Shown here piece by piece: positions 1-9,358 of a stretch of DNA of 36,578 nucleotides. The stretch covers positions 1 to 36,578 of the forward strand of contig CANGKD010000004.1 in the NCBI GenBank assembly GCA_947454495.1, given 5' to 3'. The position numbers and the translations under genes are program-made. Every line of letters begins with the position of its first letter. Position 1 is the stretch's first letter. The notes beneath the pieces are model-generated. The model was not told where the DNA came from and did no database searches. It saw only the letters and a list, made by a program, of their open reading frames with translations. Origin of the DNA: Actinomycetota bacterium. Lineage in GTDB: Bacteria; Actinomycetota; Actinomycetes; Actinomycetales; Microbacteriaceae.

Positions 1-427
1 GCGCGACAAGCGCCGAACTGGCGGTGGCACCCGCGCCGACAATAGTCGCAGAATTTATGCTCGTGAAACCGAGACGGCGAAGCGGATCTTCTATTCCAGC
101 GATGTCCGTGTTGAACGCATCCCAGGTCGCAACGGCCGAGTCGGATGTGCTGACGGACTTGACCAACGTGTTCGACACACCCGTGAAAAGACTCGCGTCG
201 TCTCGCCACATGGCTAAGTCGTGCGCCTCACCTTTGAGTGGCATTGTGACCGAGAGTCCGCGCCACGAGGAGTCAAGACTCCCCACAAAACTGGCAAGTT
301 CAGTCACAGGCACACGAACGCGTTCGTACGACCAGTCAAGCCCGAGGGAAGCATATGCAGCGAGGTGCAGCTGAGGCGACCGCGAATGCTCAACGGGGTC
401 CCCCACAACTCCCAGTCGACTAGCCAT
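1..427 (-). CDS. aroE: Shikimate dehydrogenase, partial (C-terminus beyond window)
   Basis: Minus-strand reading from ATG (427..425) gives MASRLGVVGDPVEHSRSPQLHLAAYASLGLDWSYERV...SSWRGLSVTMPLKGEAHDL...NSATIVGAGATASSALVA; SRSPxLH and VTMPxK motifs typical of AroE. Start overlaps the mltG stop. Confidence 0.9.
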   Translation of the reverse strand, partial: MASRLGVVGDPVEHSRSPQLHLAAYASLGLDWSYERVRVPVTELASFVGSLDSSWRGLSVTMPLKGEAHDLAMWRDDASLFTGVSNTLVKSVSTSDSAVATWDAFNTDIAGIEDPLRRLGFTSINSATIVGAGATASSALVA

Positions 428-1574
428 ACTCCGGGTGCTCATCCATCCAGGCAATCCACTGGTCGACAGCGGCCGCGTGTTCGTCGGCGGTCTCAGAGAA
501 AATCGTCTCGCCGGTGTCAAGATTCCACGTGACGAAGAACATCCACGGACCGTCTGCCGGATGCAAGACGGCATCGATAGCGAGATCACCTGGATTAGAA
601 ATAGGACCAACAGGCAGACCAGGGTGCACGTAGGTGTTGTATGGATTGCCTTCGTCGGCTCGTTCGGCAGAGGTCGTCTCTACCCGATTCGTTGCCCCCG
701 TGCCATAGGCAACGGTGGCGTCCGACTCCATGTTCCAACCTTGGTCGAGGCGGTTTTGGAACACGCGCGCAACCTTGTAGAAGTCGTCTTTGAGGCCCGA
801 CTCTTTCTGCACAAGCGACGCAAAAACGATGACCCGATAGCGGTCTTCGGGTGTAACGCCCGCGGCGTCGAGCGCCTCAAGACAGCGGTCCACCATCGCC
901 TGCAAGATTTCGTGGGCCGTCAGTCCCGGACTGAAGTCGTAGGTCGCGGGGAAAAGAAACCCTTCGAGGGACGTTGCTTCGGGGGGTAGTCCATAAGAAC
1001 CGAAATCTGCGGCTGCCGATTGCACGTCGGCGAGCGGTATCTCGGCCTGTGTCGAGATCTCCTCCAGCACGTTCGTCATTCGCTCACCCTCAGGAATCAC
1101 AACCGTGACGGTCACCATGTTTGCCGGATCCTGCAGGGCATCAAGCGCACCCTGAGCTGACATTTCGAGTTTCAACTTGAAGACACCCGGAACGAACACG
1201 ACTTGCGGGTCCGCGTCGAGCAACAACGCATAAAACGGATCGAAGGACTTGATGACACCGGCAGCAACAAGGTTCGTTGCAATCTCGTCTCCGATTTCAC
1301 CGTCCTTGATTGTGAACAGCACTTCGCCGTGGCCGGGTCCTTCGAAGTCATCGGGTGCCGCGAACACTCCCGCGAGGGGTCCGGAGGTAAACGCCCAAAA
1401 ACCTGCTCCGCCAAGTCCGAGCAGTAAAGCAACCGAGGTGATGATCGCAATGAGTGCAACCCGACCGCGTCGACGGGGTGGGCGGGATAAGCCTGCACCG
1501 CCACTGCCGCTGCCACTGCCGAAGGGTGACGGCGCACCCGCACCGGGGCCAAAAGAATCATTGAAGCCAGTCAT
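420..1574 (-). CDS. mltG: Endolytic murein transglycosylase MltG (YceG-like)
   Basis: 384 aa, N-terminal TM segment, VIPEGERMTNVLEEI, LEGFLFPATYDF, ASLVQKESG, NRLDQGWNMESDATVAYG, NPYNTYVHPGLPVGPISNPG motifs of the YceG family. Confidence 0.95.
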   Translation of the reverse strand: MTGFNDSFGPGAGAPSPFGSGSGSGGAGLSRPPRRRGRVALIAIITSVALLLGLGGAGFWAFTSGPLAGVFAAPDDFEGPGHGEVLFTIKDGEIGDEIATNLVAAGVIKSFDPFYALLLDADPQVVFVPGVFKLKLEMSAQGALDALQDPANMVTVTVVIPEGERMTNVLEEISTQAEIPLADVQSAAADFGSYGLPPEATSLEGFLFPATYDFSPGLTAHEILQAMVDRCLEALDAAGVTPEDRYRVIVFASLVQKESGLKDDFYKVARVFQNRLDQGWNMESDATVAYGTGATNRVETTSAERADEGNPYNTYVHPGLPVGPISNPGDLAIDAVLHPADGPWMFFVTWNLDTGETIFSETADEHAAAVDQWIAWMDEHPEYG

Positions 1575-1583
1575 CAGGTCTCC

Positions 1584-2039
1584 TTAGCTGTGGTCAGCCA
1601 CACTCGTTCCTGGCACGGCATCTCTCGCACGCTCAGAATCGAGGGCATGCTGAAGGAGCATAACAGCGGCAACCTGATCGACAACCGAGCGGGAGTGGCT
1701 GGCCTTCTTTCCGCTCGTGCGTAATGCTGCGTGAGCGGAGACCGTGGTGAGCCGTTCATCAATAAAGCGAACCTCAAAACCGCTCTGTCGCGCTAACTCT
1801 TGAGCAAACGAAATCGCATCCCGCGTCGATGCCGTGTGAGTCCCAGCCATGCTCACCGGAAGACCCACGTAGATCTCGATACAGTCGAGTTCCGTTGCTA
1901 TTGAGCTGACGCGGTCAATCGCACGGTCGTCTCGGGCAACCGTCTCCACCGGAGTGGCGAGGATTCCGTCCCGATCGCTTCGAGCAACGCCAATCCTCAC
2001 CGTTCCAACGTCAACGCCGAGCCGAACGCCTGTTCGCAT
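1584..2039 (-). CDS. ruvX: Putative pre-16S rRNA nuclease / Holliday junction resolvase-like RuvX (YqgF)
   Basis: MRTGVRLGVDVGTVRIGVARSD...IYVGLPVSMAGTHTAS...FIDERLTTVSAHAAL; internal ATG at 2039 within the longer ORF 1584..2357. Confidence 0.92.
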   Translation of the reverse strand: MRTGVRLGVDVGTVRIGVARSDRDGILATPVETVARDDRAIDRVSSIATELDCIEIYVGLPVSMAGTHTASTRDAISFAQELARQSGFEVRFIDERLTTVSAHAALRTSGKKASHSRSVVDQVAAVMLLQHALDSERARDAVPGTSVADHS

Positions 2040-2043
2040 ATTT

Positions 2044-4701
2044 CTAGGGGCGAAGCGCGTCGGCCACGGCCGACAACGCGTCCTGAAGCTTGGAGGCATC
2101 TGTTCCGCCACCCTGAGCCATGTCGTCTCGACCGCCGCCGCCGCCGCCCAACACGGTGGCAGCCACCTTTGCGAGCGGACCGGCCACAACGCCTGCGGAA
2201 CGAGCCCCCTGAGTCGTGGCGACGATGACAGCCGGCTTTCCGTCAATAACCGCGCCAAGGGCAATGACAAACGCCTCAGACTGAACCTTGTCTCGAACTG
2301 CCGTGACGAGACCGCGTAGGTCATCCGACGATGCCACTCCATCGACCGATGTGACAATCGCGGTTACGGCACCGTGAGGTGCTGCCAGTGCGACGAGAGA
2401 CGGCACCTGCTCACGGAGGAGGCGCGCCTCGAACTCGGCCACCCGACGTTCGGCCTGCTTCAAGCTTGCGACGAGTTCACTCACCCGACCCGCGACCTGA
2501 TCCCGAGGCGCCTTCAACGATGCGGAGAGCTCGGCCACGATGCTTCGTTCGACAACCAGGCTCTTGAACGCATCTGCTCCCACGAGAGCCTCGATGCGAC
2601 GGTTGGACGAGCCAACAGAACTTTCCGAAATCACACTGACGAGGCCCACTTGAGAACTGCGCGCTACGTGGGTACCGGCACACAATTCTCTCGACCACGG
2701 TCCGCCAATATCGACCATGCGCACGACCTCGCCGTACTTTTCGCCAAAGAGCGCCATGGCGCCGAGTGCCTTCGCGTCGTCGAGCGCCATTTCGCGCGTC
2801 ACGACGTCGTAGTCAGCCAAAATCGCATTGTTCGCAATCTCTTCAATCTCACTTCGCGTCTGATGTGACAGCGCGTCGTTCCACGTGAAGTCAAGGCGCA
2901 TGTAACCGGCCTTGTTGTACGAACCGCTCTGATGCGCGGTCTCACCTAAGGTTTCCCGCAAGGCGGCGTGAATCAGGTGCGTCGCACTGTGCGCCTGAGC
3001 TGCGGCCCGACGCCAGGTGCGGTCAACGTGGGTACTTGCCGAGTCGCCGACGGCGATGGTTCCTGCCCGGACTCGCGCAGTGTGGCTAACCAAACCCTTG
3101 ATGGGTTTCTGCACGTCGAGCACTTCAAGATCAAATCCCGGACCCGCGATTGACCCGGCGTCCGACTCTTGTCCGCCCGATTCGGCGTAGAGCGACGTGG
3201 CATTCAGGATGACCTCAACCGTGTCACCCTCTGACGCACTCGTCACCGGAACTCCGTCTTTGAGCAGACCGAGAACGGTCGCCTCAGTGTCAAATTCGCC
3301 GTATCCCGTGAATGTGGTCTCACCGGCAGACCGCATCTCGCTATACACACTCAAGTCGGCCAAGATTGACTTCTTCGCCTTGGCGTCTGCCTTTGCACGC
3401 TGCCGCTGCTCCGCCATAAGTGTGTCGAACGCAGAGCGGTCGACCGACAATCCTGCTTCCTCTGCCATCTCGAGCGTGAGGTCAATCGGAAACCCAAACG
3501 TGTCGTGCAGGAGGAAGGCGGTGTCACCAGGGAGCCGGTTGGCGCCCTTTTCTTTGATCGTCGTGACTGCGGTGTCGAGAATCGTCGTGCCCGACGCGAG
3601 GGTCTTGAGAAAGGCTTCCTCTTCGCCGTAGGCCGTCTGCGAGATGCGCTGGTAGTCGGTCTCCACCTCCGGGTACGCGGCTTTCATCGCATCGCGTGAT
3701 GCGGTGAACAACTCTGGGAAAGTCGGGGCATCCACGCCCAACAATCGCATGGCGCGAACCGAACGCCGAAGCAGGCGACGGAGAATGTAACCGCGACCCT
3801 CATTAGATGTCGTGACACCGTCAGACATGAGCATGAGAGAACTACGCACGTGATCGGCGACAACGCGCAATCGAACGTCATTCTCCTGATTCGCACCATA
3901 CGTAACGCCGGCTAATTGGGCCGCGCGGTCCAGCACCGGGCGCACCTGGTCAATTTCATACAGGTTCTCGACGCCCTGCTTCAAAAAGGCGACGCGCTCC
4001 AGACCCATTCCGGTGTCGATGTTCTTATTCGGAAGTTCTCCGAGAATTTCGAATTCGGTCTTACTCGTGCCTTCGCCACGGGCATATTGCATGAAGACGA
4101 GGTTCCAGATTTCGATGTAACGGTTTTCGTCGGCAACGGGACCACCTTCGACGCCATACTTCGGCCCCCGGTCGAAATAGATCTCAGAACACGGACCGGC
4201 AGGACCTGGCTGACCGGTAGACCAGTAGTTGTCTTCTTTGCCACGGCGTTGGATTCGCTCGGCCGGAAGACCCGCAATTTTGGTCCACAGCTCAATGGCT
4301 TCATCATCGTCTTCGTAGACCGTGACCCACAGGTCTTTTTCGTCGAAGCCGAGACCGCCGTCAGATTCTGACGAGGTCAGCAACTCCCACGCATACCCGA
4401 TAGCTCCCTGTTTGAAGTAGTCGCCAAACGAGAAGTTACCGTTCATCTGGAAGAACGTGCCGTGTCGCGTCGTTTTGCCGACTTCTTCAATGTCAAGCGT
4501 TCGAATGCACTTTTGAACACTCGTGGCGCGCGGAAAAGGAGGCGGGACGTGACCGGAAAGGTACGGGATGAAGGGCACCATACCGGCGACGGTAAAAAGA
4601 AGCGTGGGGTCGTCGCTGACAAGCGAGGCCGAGGGGACGACAGTGTGGCCGTTCTTTGCGAAGTAGTCGAGCCAACGTTTGGCGATCTCGGCGGTCTTCA
4701 T
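2044..4701 (-). CDS. alaS: Alanyl-tRNA synthetase
   Basis: 885 aa; MKTAEIAKRWLDYFAKNGHTVVPSASLV, HSATHLIHAAL, CAGTHV editing-domain motifs, GGGGGGRDDMAQGGG C-terminus. Confidence 0.98.
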   Translation of the reverse strand: MKTAEIAKRWLDYFAKNGHTVVPSASLVSDDPTLLFTVAGMVPFIPYLSGHVPPPFPRATSVQKCIRTLDIEEVGKTTRHGTFFQMNGNFSFGDYFKQGAIGYAWELLTSSESDGGLGFDEKDLWVTVYEDDDEAIELWTKIAGLPAERIQRRGKEDNYWSTGQPGPAGPCSEIYFDRGPKYGVEGGPVADENRYIEIWNLVFMQYARGEGTSKTEFEILGELPNKNIDTGMGLERVAFLKQGVENLYEIDQVRPVLDRAAQLAGVTYGANQENDVRLRVVADHVRSSLMLMSDGVTTSNEGRGYILRRLLRRSVRAMRLLGVDAPTFPELFTASRDAMKAAYPEVETDYQRISQTAYGEEEAFLKTLASGTTILDTAVTTIKEKGANRLPGDTAFLLHDTFGFPIDLTLEMAEEAGLSVDRSAFDTLMAEQRQRAKADAKAKKSILADLSVYSEMRSAGETTFTGYGEFDTEATVLGLLKDGVPVTSASEGDTVEVILNATSLYAESGGQESDAGSIAGPGFDLEVLDVQKPIKGLVSHTARVRAGTIAVGDSASTHVDRTWRRAAAQAHSATHLIHAALRETLGETAHQSGSYNKAGYMRLDFTWNDALSHQTRSEIEEIANNAILADYDVVTREMALDDAKALGAMALFGEKYGEVVRMVDIGGPWSRELCAGTHVARSSQVGLVSVISESSVGSSNRRIEALVGADAFKSLVVERSIVAELSASLKAPRDQVAGRVSELVASLKQAERRVAEFEARLLREQVPSLVALAAPHGAVTAIVTSVDGVASSDDLRGLVTAVRDKVQSEAFVIALGAVIDGKPAVIVATTQGARSAGVVAGPLAKVAATVLGGGGGGRDDMAQGGGTDASKLQDALSAVADALRP

Positions 4702-4707
4702 CGTGGA

Positions 4708-4899
4708 TTACTTGCTCTGACGAAGTTCGGCGTCGCGGGCCTTGTAGCCATCGACGACGGCCTCTTTCACACCCGAAACCGCGGAATCAACGTTGGCAAG
4801 AAATGCCTTGCCCGACTCGGTCTTGCTCACTTCGTGAGCAATCACAAATCCGGCTACGACGCCGAGAGAAATCAAGAGAATGTTCTTCATAACGCTCAA
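4708..4899 (-). CDS. Small hypothetical protein with N-terminal hydrophobic segment
   Basis: 63 aa MSVMKNILLISLGVVAGFVIAHEVSKTESGKAFLANVDSAVSGVKEAVVDGYKARDAELRQSK directly upstream of alaS; alternative ATG 9 nt downstream. Confidence 0.7.
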   Translation of the reverse strand: MSVMKNILLISLGVVAGFVIAHEVSKTESGKAFLANVDSAVSGVKEAVVDGYKARDAELRQSK

Positions 4900-4916
4900 G
4901 TGTAGGCGAAACGAAC

Positions 4917-4954
4917 GAGGCGGCCGACTCGCAGGATGTGCGATCGACCGCCTC
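4917..4954 (-). terminator. Hairpin downstream of rpsD (candidate terminator)
   Basis: gaggcgg ... ccgcctc arms with further inner pairing, located between the rpsD stop and the small ORF; no strong T-tract. Confidence 0.45.
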
Positions 4955-4977
4955 GAATCGAGTTGCGATGTGAAACG

Positions 4978-5607
4978 TTAGCGCGCGGCGTAGTACTCGA
5001 CGACGAGCTGAACTTCGCAGGTCACGGGAACCTCGGCGCGCTTCGGGCGGCGCACGAGAGTCGTACGCAACTTGTCGAGCTCAACGTCGAGATAGGCCGG
5101 AACGGGAGGCAGAACATCCACGTGGCCACCTGCAGCGGCAACCTGGAATGGCTCCATGCCTTCACTGCGTTCACGAACCTGAATGACCTGACCCGGCTTC
5201 ACGCGGAACGACGGACGGTCAACCAGTTCGCCATTCACCGTGATGTGACGGTGCACGACCATCTGACGCGCCTGCGCCTGCGTACGAGCGAAGCCCGAAC
5301 GCAGAACGAGAGCATCAAGACGCATTTCGAGCAGCTCGACAAGGTTTTCACCAGTCAAGCCCTCGGTACGACGTGCTTCTTGGAACACTCGACGGAGCTG
5401 AGCCTCGCGGATTCCGTACTGGGCGCGGAGGCGCTGCTTCTCGCGCAAACGAACGGCATAGTCGCTGTCGGCCTTGCGCTTGGTGCGACCGTGCTCACCG
5501 GGAGCATACGGGCGCTTCTCGAGGTACTTTGCCGCCTTCGGCGTGAGCGGAATGCCCAGCGCTCGCGAAAGTCGGGTCTTGCTGCGGGTACGTGACTTGT
5601 CAGACAC
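4978..5607 (-). CDS. rpsD: 30S ribosomal protein S4
   Basis: 209 aa with YAPGEHG, REKQRLRAQYGIREAQLRR, LEMRLDALVLRSGFARTQAQARQMVVHRHITVNG. Confidence 0.98.
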   Translation of the reverse strand: MSDKSRTRSKTRLSRALGIPLTPKAAKYLEKRPYAPGEHGRTKRKADSDYAVRLREKQRLRAQYGIREAQLRRVFQEARRTEGLTGENLVELLEMRLDALVLRSGFARTQAQARQMVVHRHITVNGELVDRPSFRVKPGQVIQVRERSEGMEPFQVAAAGGHVDVLPPVPAYLDVELDKLRTTLVRRPKRAEVPVTCEVQLVVEYYAAR

Positions 5608-5636
5608 GATGTCCTTTCGGTTTTCACAAATTGAAC

Positions 5637-5657
5637 CGTTCGCGTGGCACGCGAACG
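5637..5657 (-). promoter_or_regulatory. Perfect inverted repeat in rpsD 5' leader
   Basis: cgttcgcgt-ggc-acgcgaacg: 9-bp perfect stem, 3-nt loop, about 30 nt upstream of the rpsD start. Confidence 0.5.
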
Positions 5658-5791
5658 TGAAAAATGAGAGGAGGTGCCAGGAGCCCGGCTACAGGGCTTT
5701 TCCAGATCTTCGCTTCTCCGCACGCAGCCGCACGCACGGTGAAGAAAACAGGCGACCCAAGACTAGCACCTATCTCGGCGACCCAACCGAC

Positions 5792-7108
5792 TCACTCACC
5801 TCGCAAAATGCGTTGAATGCGTTCCCAGCGCTCCGCAAGATTCGCCTCTGCCCCACGCTCGGTTGGGAGATAGTAGCGAGTGCCGACAAGTGCGTCGGGA
5901 AGATATCGCTGTTCGGCTATGGCGTGCGGCGCATCATGCGCGTAAATGTAACCACGTCCGTGCCCCAGAGCCTTGGCGCCCGGATAGCTAGCATCGCGTA
6001 GGTGGGGTGGCACCGTCCCCAACTTCCCCGCACGCACGTCGGCAATGGCGGCATTGATCGCGTTGTAGGCCGCATTAGATTTTGGGCTCAGCGCGAGAAA
6101 GATGGTTGCTTCGGCCAATGGAATTCGTCCCTCAGGCATGCCGATGAACGCGACCGCATCTGCGGCGGCCGATGCCACTTCGAGGGCCCGAGGTTCGGCC
6201 AGACCTATGTCTTCCGAAGCGGATATGACAAGCCTTCGCGCAATGAAACGCGGATCTTCACCTGCCTCAATCATTCGAGCTAAATAGTGGATTGCTGCGT
6301 CGGCGTCTGACCCGCGAATCGATTTAATAAACGCGGAAATCACGTCGTAGTGTTCATCGCCTTGTCGGTCGTACCGCAGGAGAGCTCGATCGACCGCTTG
6401 CGAGACCATGTCGACAGTGATGTGCGTCGCGTCAAGAGCGCGCGCGATTGCTGCCGTCGCTTCGAGAGAAGTCAGAGCCCGACGCGCATCTCCTGATGAG
6501 TACTGAACGAGGGCCCGCTGCGCATCCTCGGCAATCGTCAACTCGCCCGCCAAACCGACGGGTGAATTCATCGCGCGTTCGAGAAGATGCGCCACATCTT
6601 CATCTGAGAGGGGCTCAAGACGCAACAGTAGACTTCGCGAAAGCAGAGGCGTCACAACACTGAACGAGGGATTCTCCGTCGTGGCCGCGACGAGGGTAAC
6701 AATGCCGTTTTCGACGCCGGGGAGCAGCGCATCCTGCTGGGCCTTGTTAAAGCGGTGTATCTCGTCGAGGAAGAGAACGGTGGCAGTGCCGTACATCTCT
6801 TTCGTGTTGCGAGCGCGTTCCATAACTTCACGAACGTCTTTGACCCCGGCTGTCACCGCGGAAAGTTCAACAAAAGTGCGGCCTGATGCCGCCGCGATCA
6901 CGTGCGCAATGCTCGTTTTTCCAGTTCCGGGTGGCCCCCACAGGATGACCGAGACGCCGGATTGCGAATCTGAATTTGCCAGTTGAGTCAGCGGAGAGCC
7001 TGGCGTGACCAAATGACGTTGACCGGCAATGTCAGCGAGGGTCCGGGGGCGCATGCGCACCGCAAGCGGTGCCGTTGCGCCACCAAGTCCAGGATTCTCA
7101 CCAACCAC
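5792..7108 (-). CDS. rarA: Replication-associated recombination protein A (RarA/MgsA AAA+ ATPase)
   Basis: 438 aa; RMRPRTLADIAGQRHLV, WGPPGTGKTSIAHVIA, FLDEIHRFNKAQQDALLP, RHLRDASYPGAKALGHGRGYIYAHD. Confidence 0.95.
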   Translation of the reverse strand: MVGENPGLGGATAPLAVRMRPRTLADIAGQRHLVTPGSPLTQLANSDSQSGVSVILWGPPGTGKTSIAHVIAAASGRTFVELSAVTAGVKDVREVMERARNTKEMYGTATVLFLDEIHRFNKAQQDALLPGVENGIVTLVAATTENPSFSVVTPLLSRSLLLRLEPLSDEDVAHLLERAMNSPVGLAGELTIAEDAQRALVQYSSGDARRALTSLEATAAIARALDATHITVDMVSQAVDRALLRYDRQGDEHYDVISAFIKSIRGSDADAAIHYLARMIEAGEDPRFIARRLVISASEDIGLAEPRALEVASAAADAVAFIGMPEGRIPLAEATIFLALSPKSNAAYNAINAAIADVRAGKLGTVPPHLRDASYPGAKALGHGRGYIYAHDAPHAIAEQRYLPDALVGTRYYLPTERGAEANLAERWERIQRILRGE

Positions 7109-7248
7109 GACTACAGGCTAGTCGTGCGACGCGAAAGAGTGCCGTGGGTGTTGCACAACGCATGTCTCCCGCGGTCACCGTAATCGATTAGATTCGAATC
7201 TGCGCAAATTCCGACCAAAAATCAGGTCGCGTTCGAGAAGAGGACATC

Positions 7249-8013
7249 GTGGCAACGCCGAAGAAGACGAGCAAAACAGACCGTGTCGCCCGCGACCGAG
7301 TTCGGGCTTACGAGGCTCGTCAAGAGGTTCACAGTCACATCATTGCGAGACGCAAACGCGACAATCTGATTGCTGTCATTGCCGTCGTTCTCGTCACGGG
7401 GTTGACGGTGGGAGCCCAGCTGATTCACGTTGCCATCGCACCTCAGTCTTCCTCGGCGACTCCGTCGGCGGAGCCCGAAACCCAAACGGCCCCCGATGCC
7501 GCGTTGGCGCAAAATCGCACGTGGACCGGCTCACTGACGCTGAACGACGTTCCGTTGCAGGTTGAACTTGATGGCGCTCTTGCTCCCAAGGCTGTCGCAA
7601 GCACTATCAGCCTGGCCTCATCAGGTTTCTACAACAACGTCCCGTGCCACAGACTGACGACCGCTGGCATTTTTATTCTGCAGTGTGGCGACCCGAACGG
7701 GGACGGAACCGGCGGCCCCGGTTACACATACGGCCCCGTTGAGAATGCCCCCGTCGACAACGTGTACCCCGCCGGCACGATTGCGATGGCGCGCCAAAGT
7801 GCCAATGGGTCCAGTCAAGGCAGCCAGTTCTTCATCGTCTATGCGGACAGCACGATACCCAGCGATGCGGCAGGCGGTTACACCGTCATCGGACACATCA
7901 CCAGCGGACTCGAGACCCTGCAAAAAACCGTGATTGATGCCGGTGTTCAAAACGGTGGCAATGATGGCAAGCCGGTCGTTGACGTGAAGATCACCGGCTT
8001 TACCCTGCAGTAA
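7249..8013 (+). CDS. Membrane-anchored peptidyl-prolyl cis-trans isomerase (cyclophilin type)
   Basis: GTG start with upstream purine-rich RBS; TM helix then VASTISLASSGFYNNVPCHRLTTAGIFILQCGDPNGDGTGGPGYTYG...GSQFFIVYADS. Confidence 0.93.
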   Translation: MATPKKTSKTDRVARDRVRAYEARQEVHSHIIARRKRDNLIAVIAVVLVTGLTVGAQLIHVAIAPQSSSATPSAEPETQTAPDAALAQNRTWTGSLTLNDVPLQVELDGALAPKAVASTISLASSGFYNNVPCHRLTTAGIFILQCGDPNGDGTGGPGYTYGPVENAPVDNVYPAGTIAMARQSANGSSQGSQFFIVYADSTIPSDAAGGYTVIGHITSGLETLQKTVIDAGVQNGGNDGKPVVDVKITGFTLQ

Positions 8014-8025
8014 GCATGACCCCGC

Positions 8026-8051
8026 GGGCGTAGGCTAAGAGCCACACGCCC
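8026..8051 (+). terminator. Stem-loop after cyclophilin gene
   Basis: gggcgt a ggct aag agcc ac acgccc, 12 nt after the stop; no U-tract. Confidence 0.4.
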
Positions 8052-8070
8052 AATCACTGAAGAGAGAAGC

Positions 8071-9297
8071 TTGAGCATGTCTGAAAAGCCGTGGGGTCGC
8101 GTCGACGCGGAAGGCAACGTGTACTGTCGCACGGCTGACGGCGAACGCATGGTGGGCGCATACCCAGATGTATCGGGCGACGAAGCTCTTGCCTTCTTTG
8201 AACGCAAATTTGCCGACTTGGCTCTCGCCATCTCACTCCTCGAGCAACGCCTCAAGCGCGGCGCACCCGCCTCTGATTTGCGCGCAAACGCGGAAACCCT
8301 TCGGGCCGGCGTCGTTGCCGGCCACGGCGTGGGTGACTTTGCCGGGTTACTGAGTCGTCTCGACTCTATTGACGCTTCACTGTCGAAGCTCGAGGAGGCG
8401 CAATCAGAGCAAAACGAAGAGGCCGCCGAGGCAGCCATCGCCGAACGCACGGCCATCGTGGAGAAGATGGAAGCCCTCTCCGGTTCGATTTCTCCCTCGT
8501 CCAATTGGAAATCTCTGACGACAACAGCCGACGGAATTTTTACCGAATGGCAAGAGCACCAGAAGTCGACTCCTCGGTTCCCGAAAGCCACGGCAAATGA
8601 GTTGTGGAAGCGATTCCGTGCTGCGCGGTCAACCATCGACCACGCGCGGCGATCTCACTTCGCTCAAGTTGATGCGAAGAACAAAGAGAGCAAGAGCGCC
8701 AAAGAAGGATTGATTTCGAAGGCGGAAGCGCTGTCAACCAAAGGCACCGCAGGAATTCCTGCCTACCGAGCTCTGCTCGAAGAGTGGAAGAACGCACCTC
8801 GGGCCGGTCGCAAGCTCGATGACGCTTTGTGGGCCCGTTTCAAGGCAGCCGGCGATGCACTGTACGCGGCAAAGGCGGCCGAGGTCGCTGCCGAAGACGA
8901 GTCCTATGCCGAAAACCTCAAGGTCAAAGAGGCGTTACTGATCGAAGCCGAACCGATTCTCACAATGACAGATCGAACCCAGGCTCGCAACGCGCTCAAT
9001 GCCATCTCAAAGAAATGGGATGCCGCCGGCAAGGTACCACGCAGCTCGGTCAAATCCGTCGAAGACCGTATGCGAAAGATTGAAGCTGCCGTTCGCAAGC
9101 TTGATGAAGCGCACTGGGATGCGACGAATCCCGAACGCCTCGCTCGCCAGTCAGAGCTCGCGACCGCGTTACATGACAAAATCGCGAAGTTGGAATCCGA
9201 GCTCGTTGTTGCAACGGCGGCAAAGAACTCGGCAAAGATTGCGGAATTGAACGTCGCAATCGAAACGCAAAAATCTTGGCTTTCCATCGTCAAGTAG
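8071..9297 (+). CDS. DUF349 domain-containing protein
   Basis: 408 aa; repeated W.....FR.AR..ID / ALEEWK-type helical segments characteristic of DUF349. Confidence 0.85.
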   Translation: MSMSEKPWGRVDAEGNVYCRTADGERMVGAYPDVSGDEALAFFERKFADLALAISLLEQRLKRGAPASDLRANAETLRAGVVAGHGVGDFAGLLSRLDSIDASLSKLEEAQSEQNEEAAEAAIAERTAIVEKMEALSGSISPSSNWKSLTTTADGIFTEWQEHQKSTPRFPKATANELWKRFRAARSTIDHARRSHFAQVDAKNKESKSAKEGLISKAEALSTKGTAGIPAYRALLEEWKNAPRAGRKLDDALWARFKAAGDALYAAKAAEVAAEDESYAENLKVKEALLIEAEPILTMTDRTQARNALNAISKKWDAAGKVPRSSVKSVEDRMRKIEAAVRKLDEAHWDATNPERLARQSELATALHDKIAKLESELVVATAAKNSAKIAELNVAIETQKSWLSIVK

Positions 9298-9358
9298 CTT
9301 TTCCACAACCTTCGATACCCGAACAGCATCGGGCAATCCGTGTGGCACTCTGTCACGG

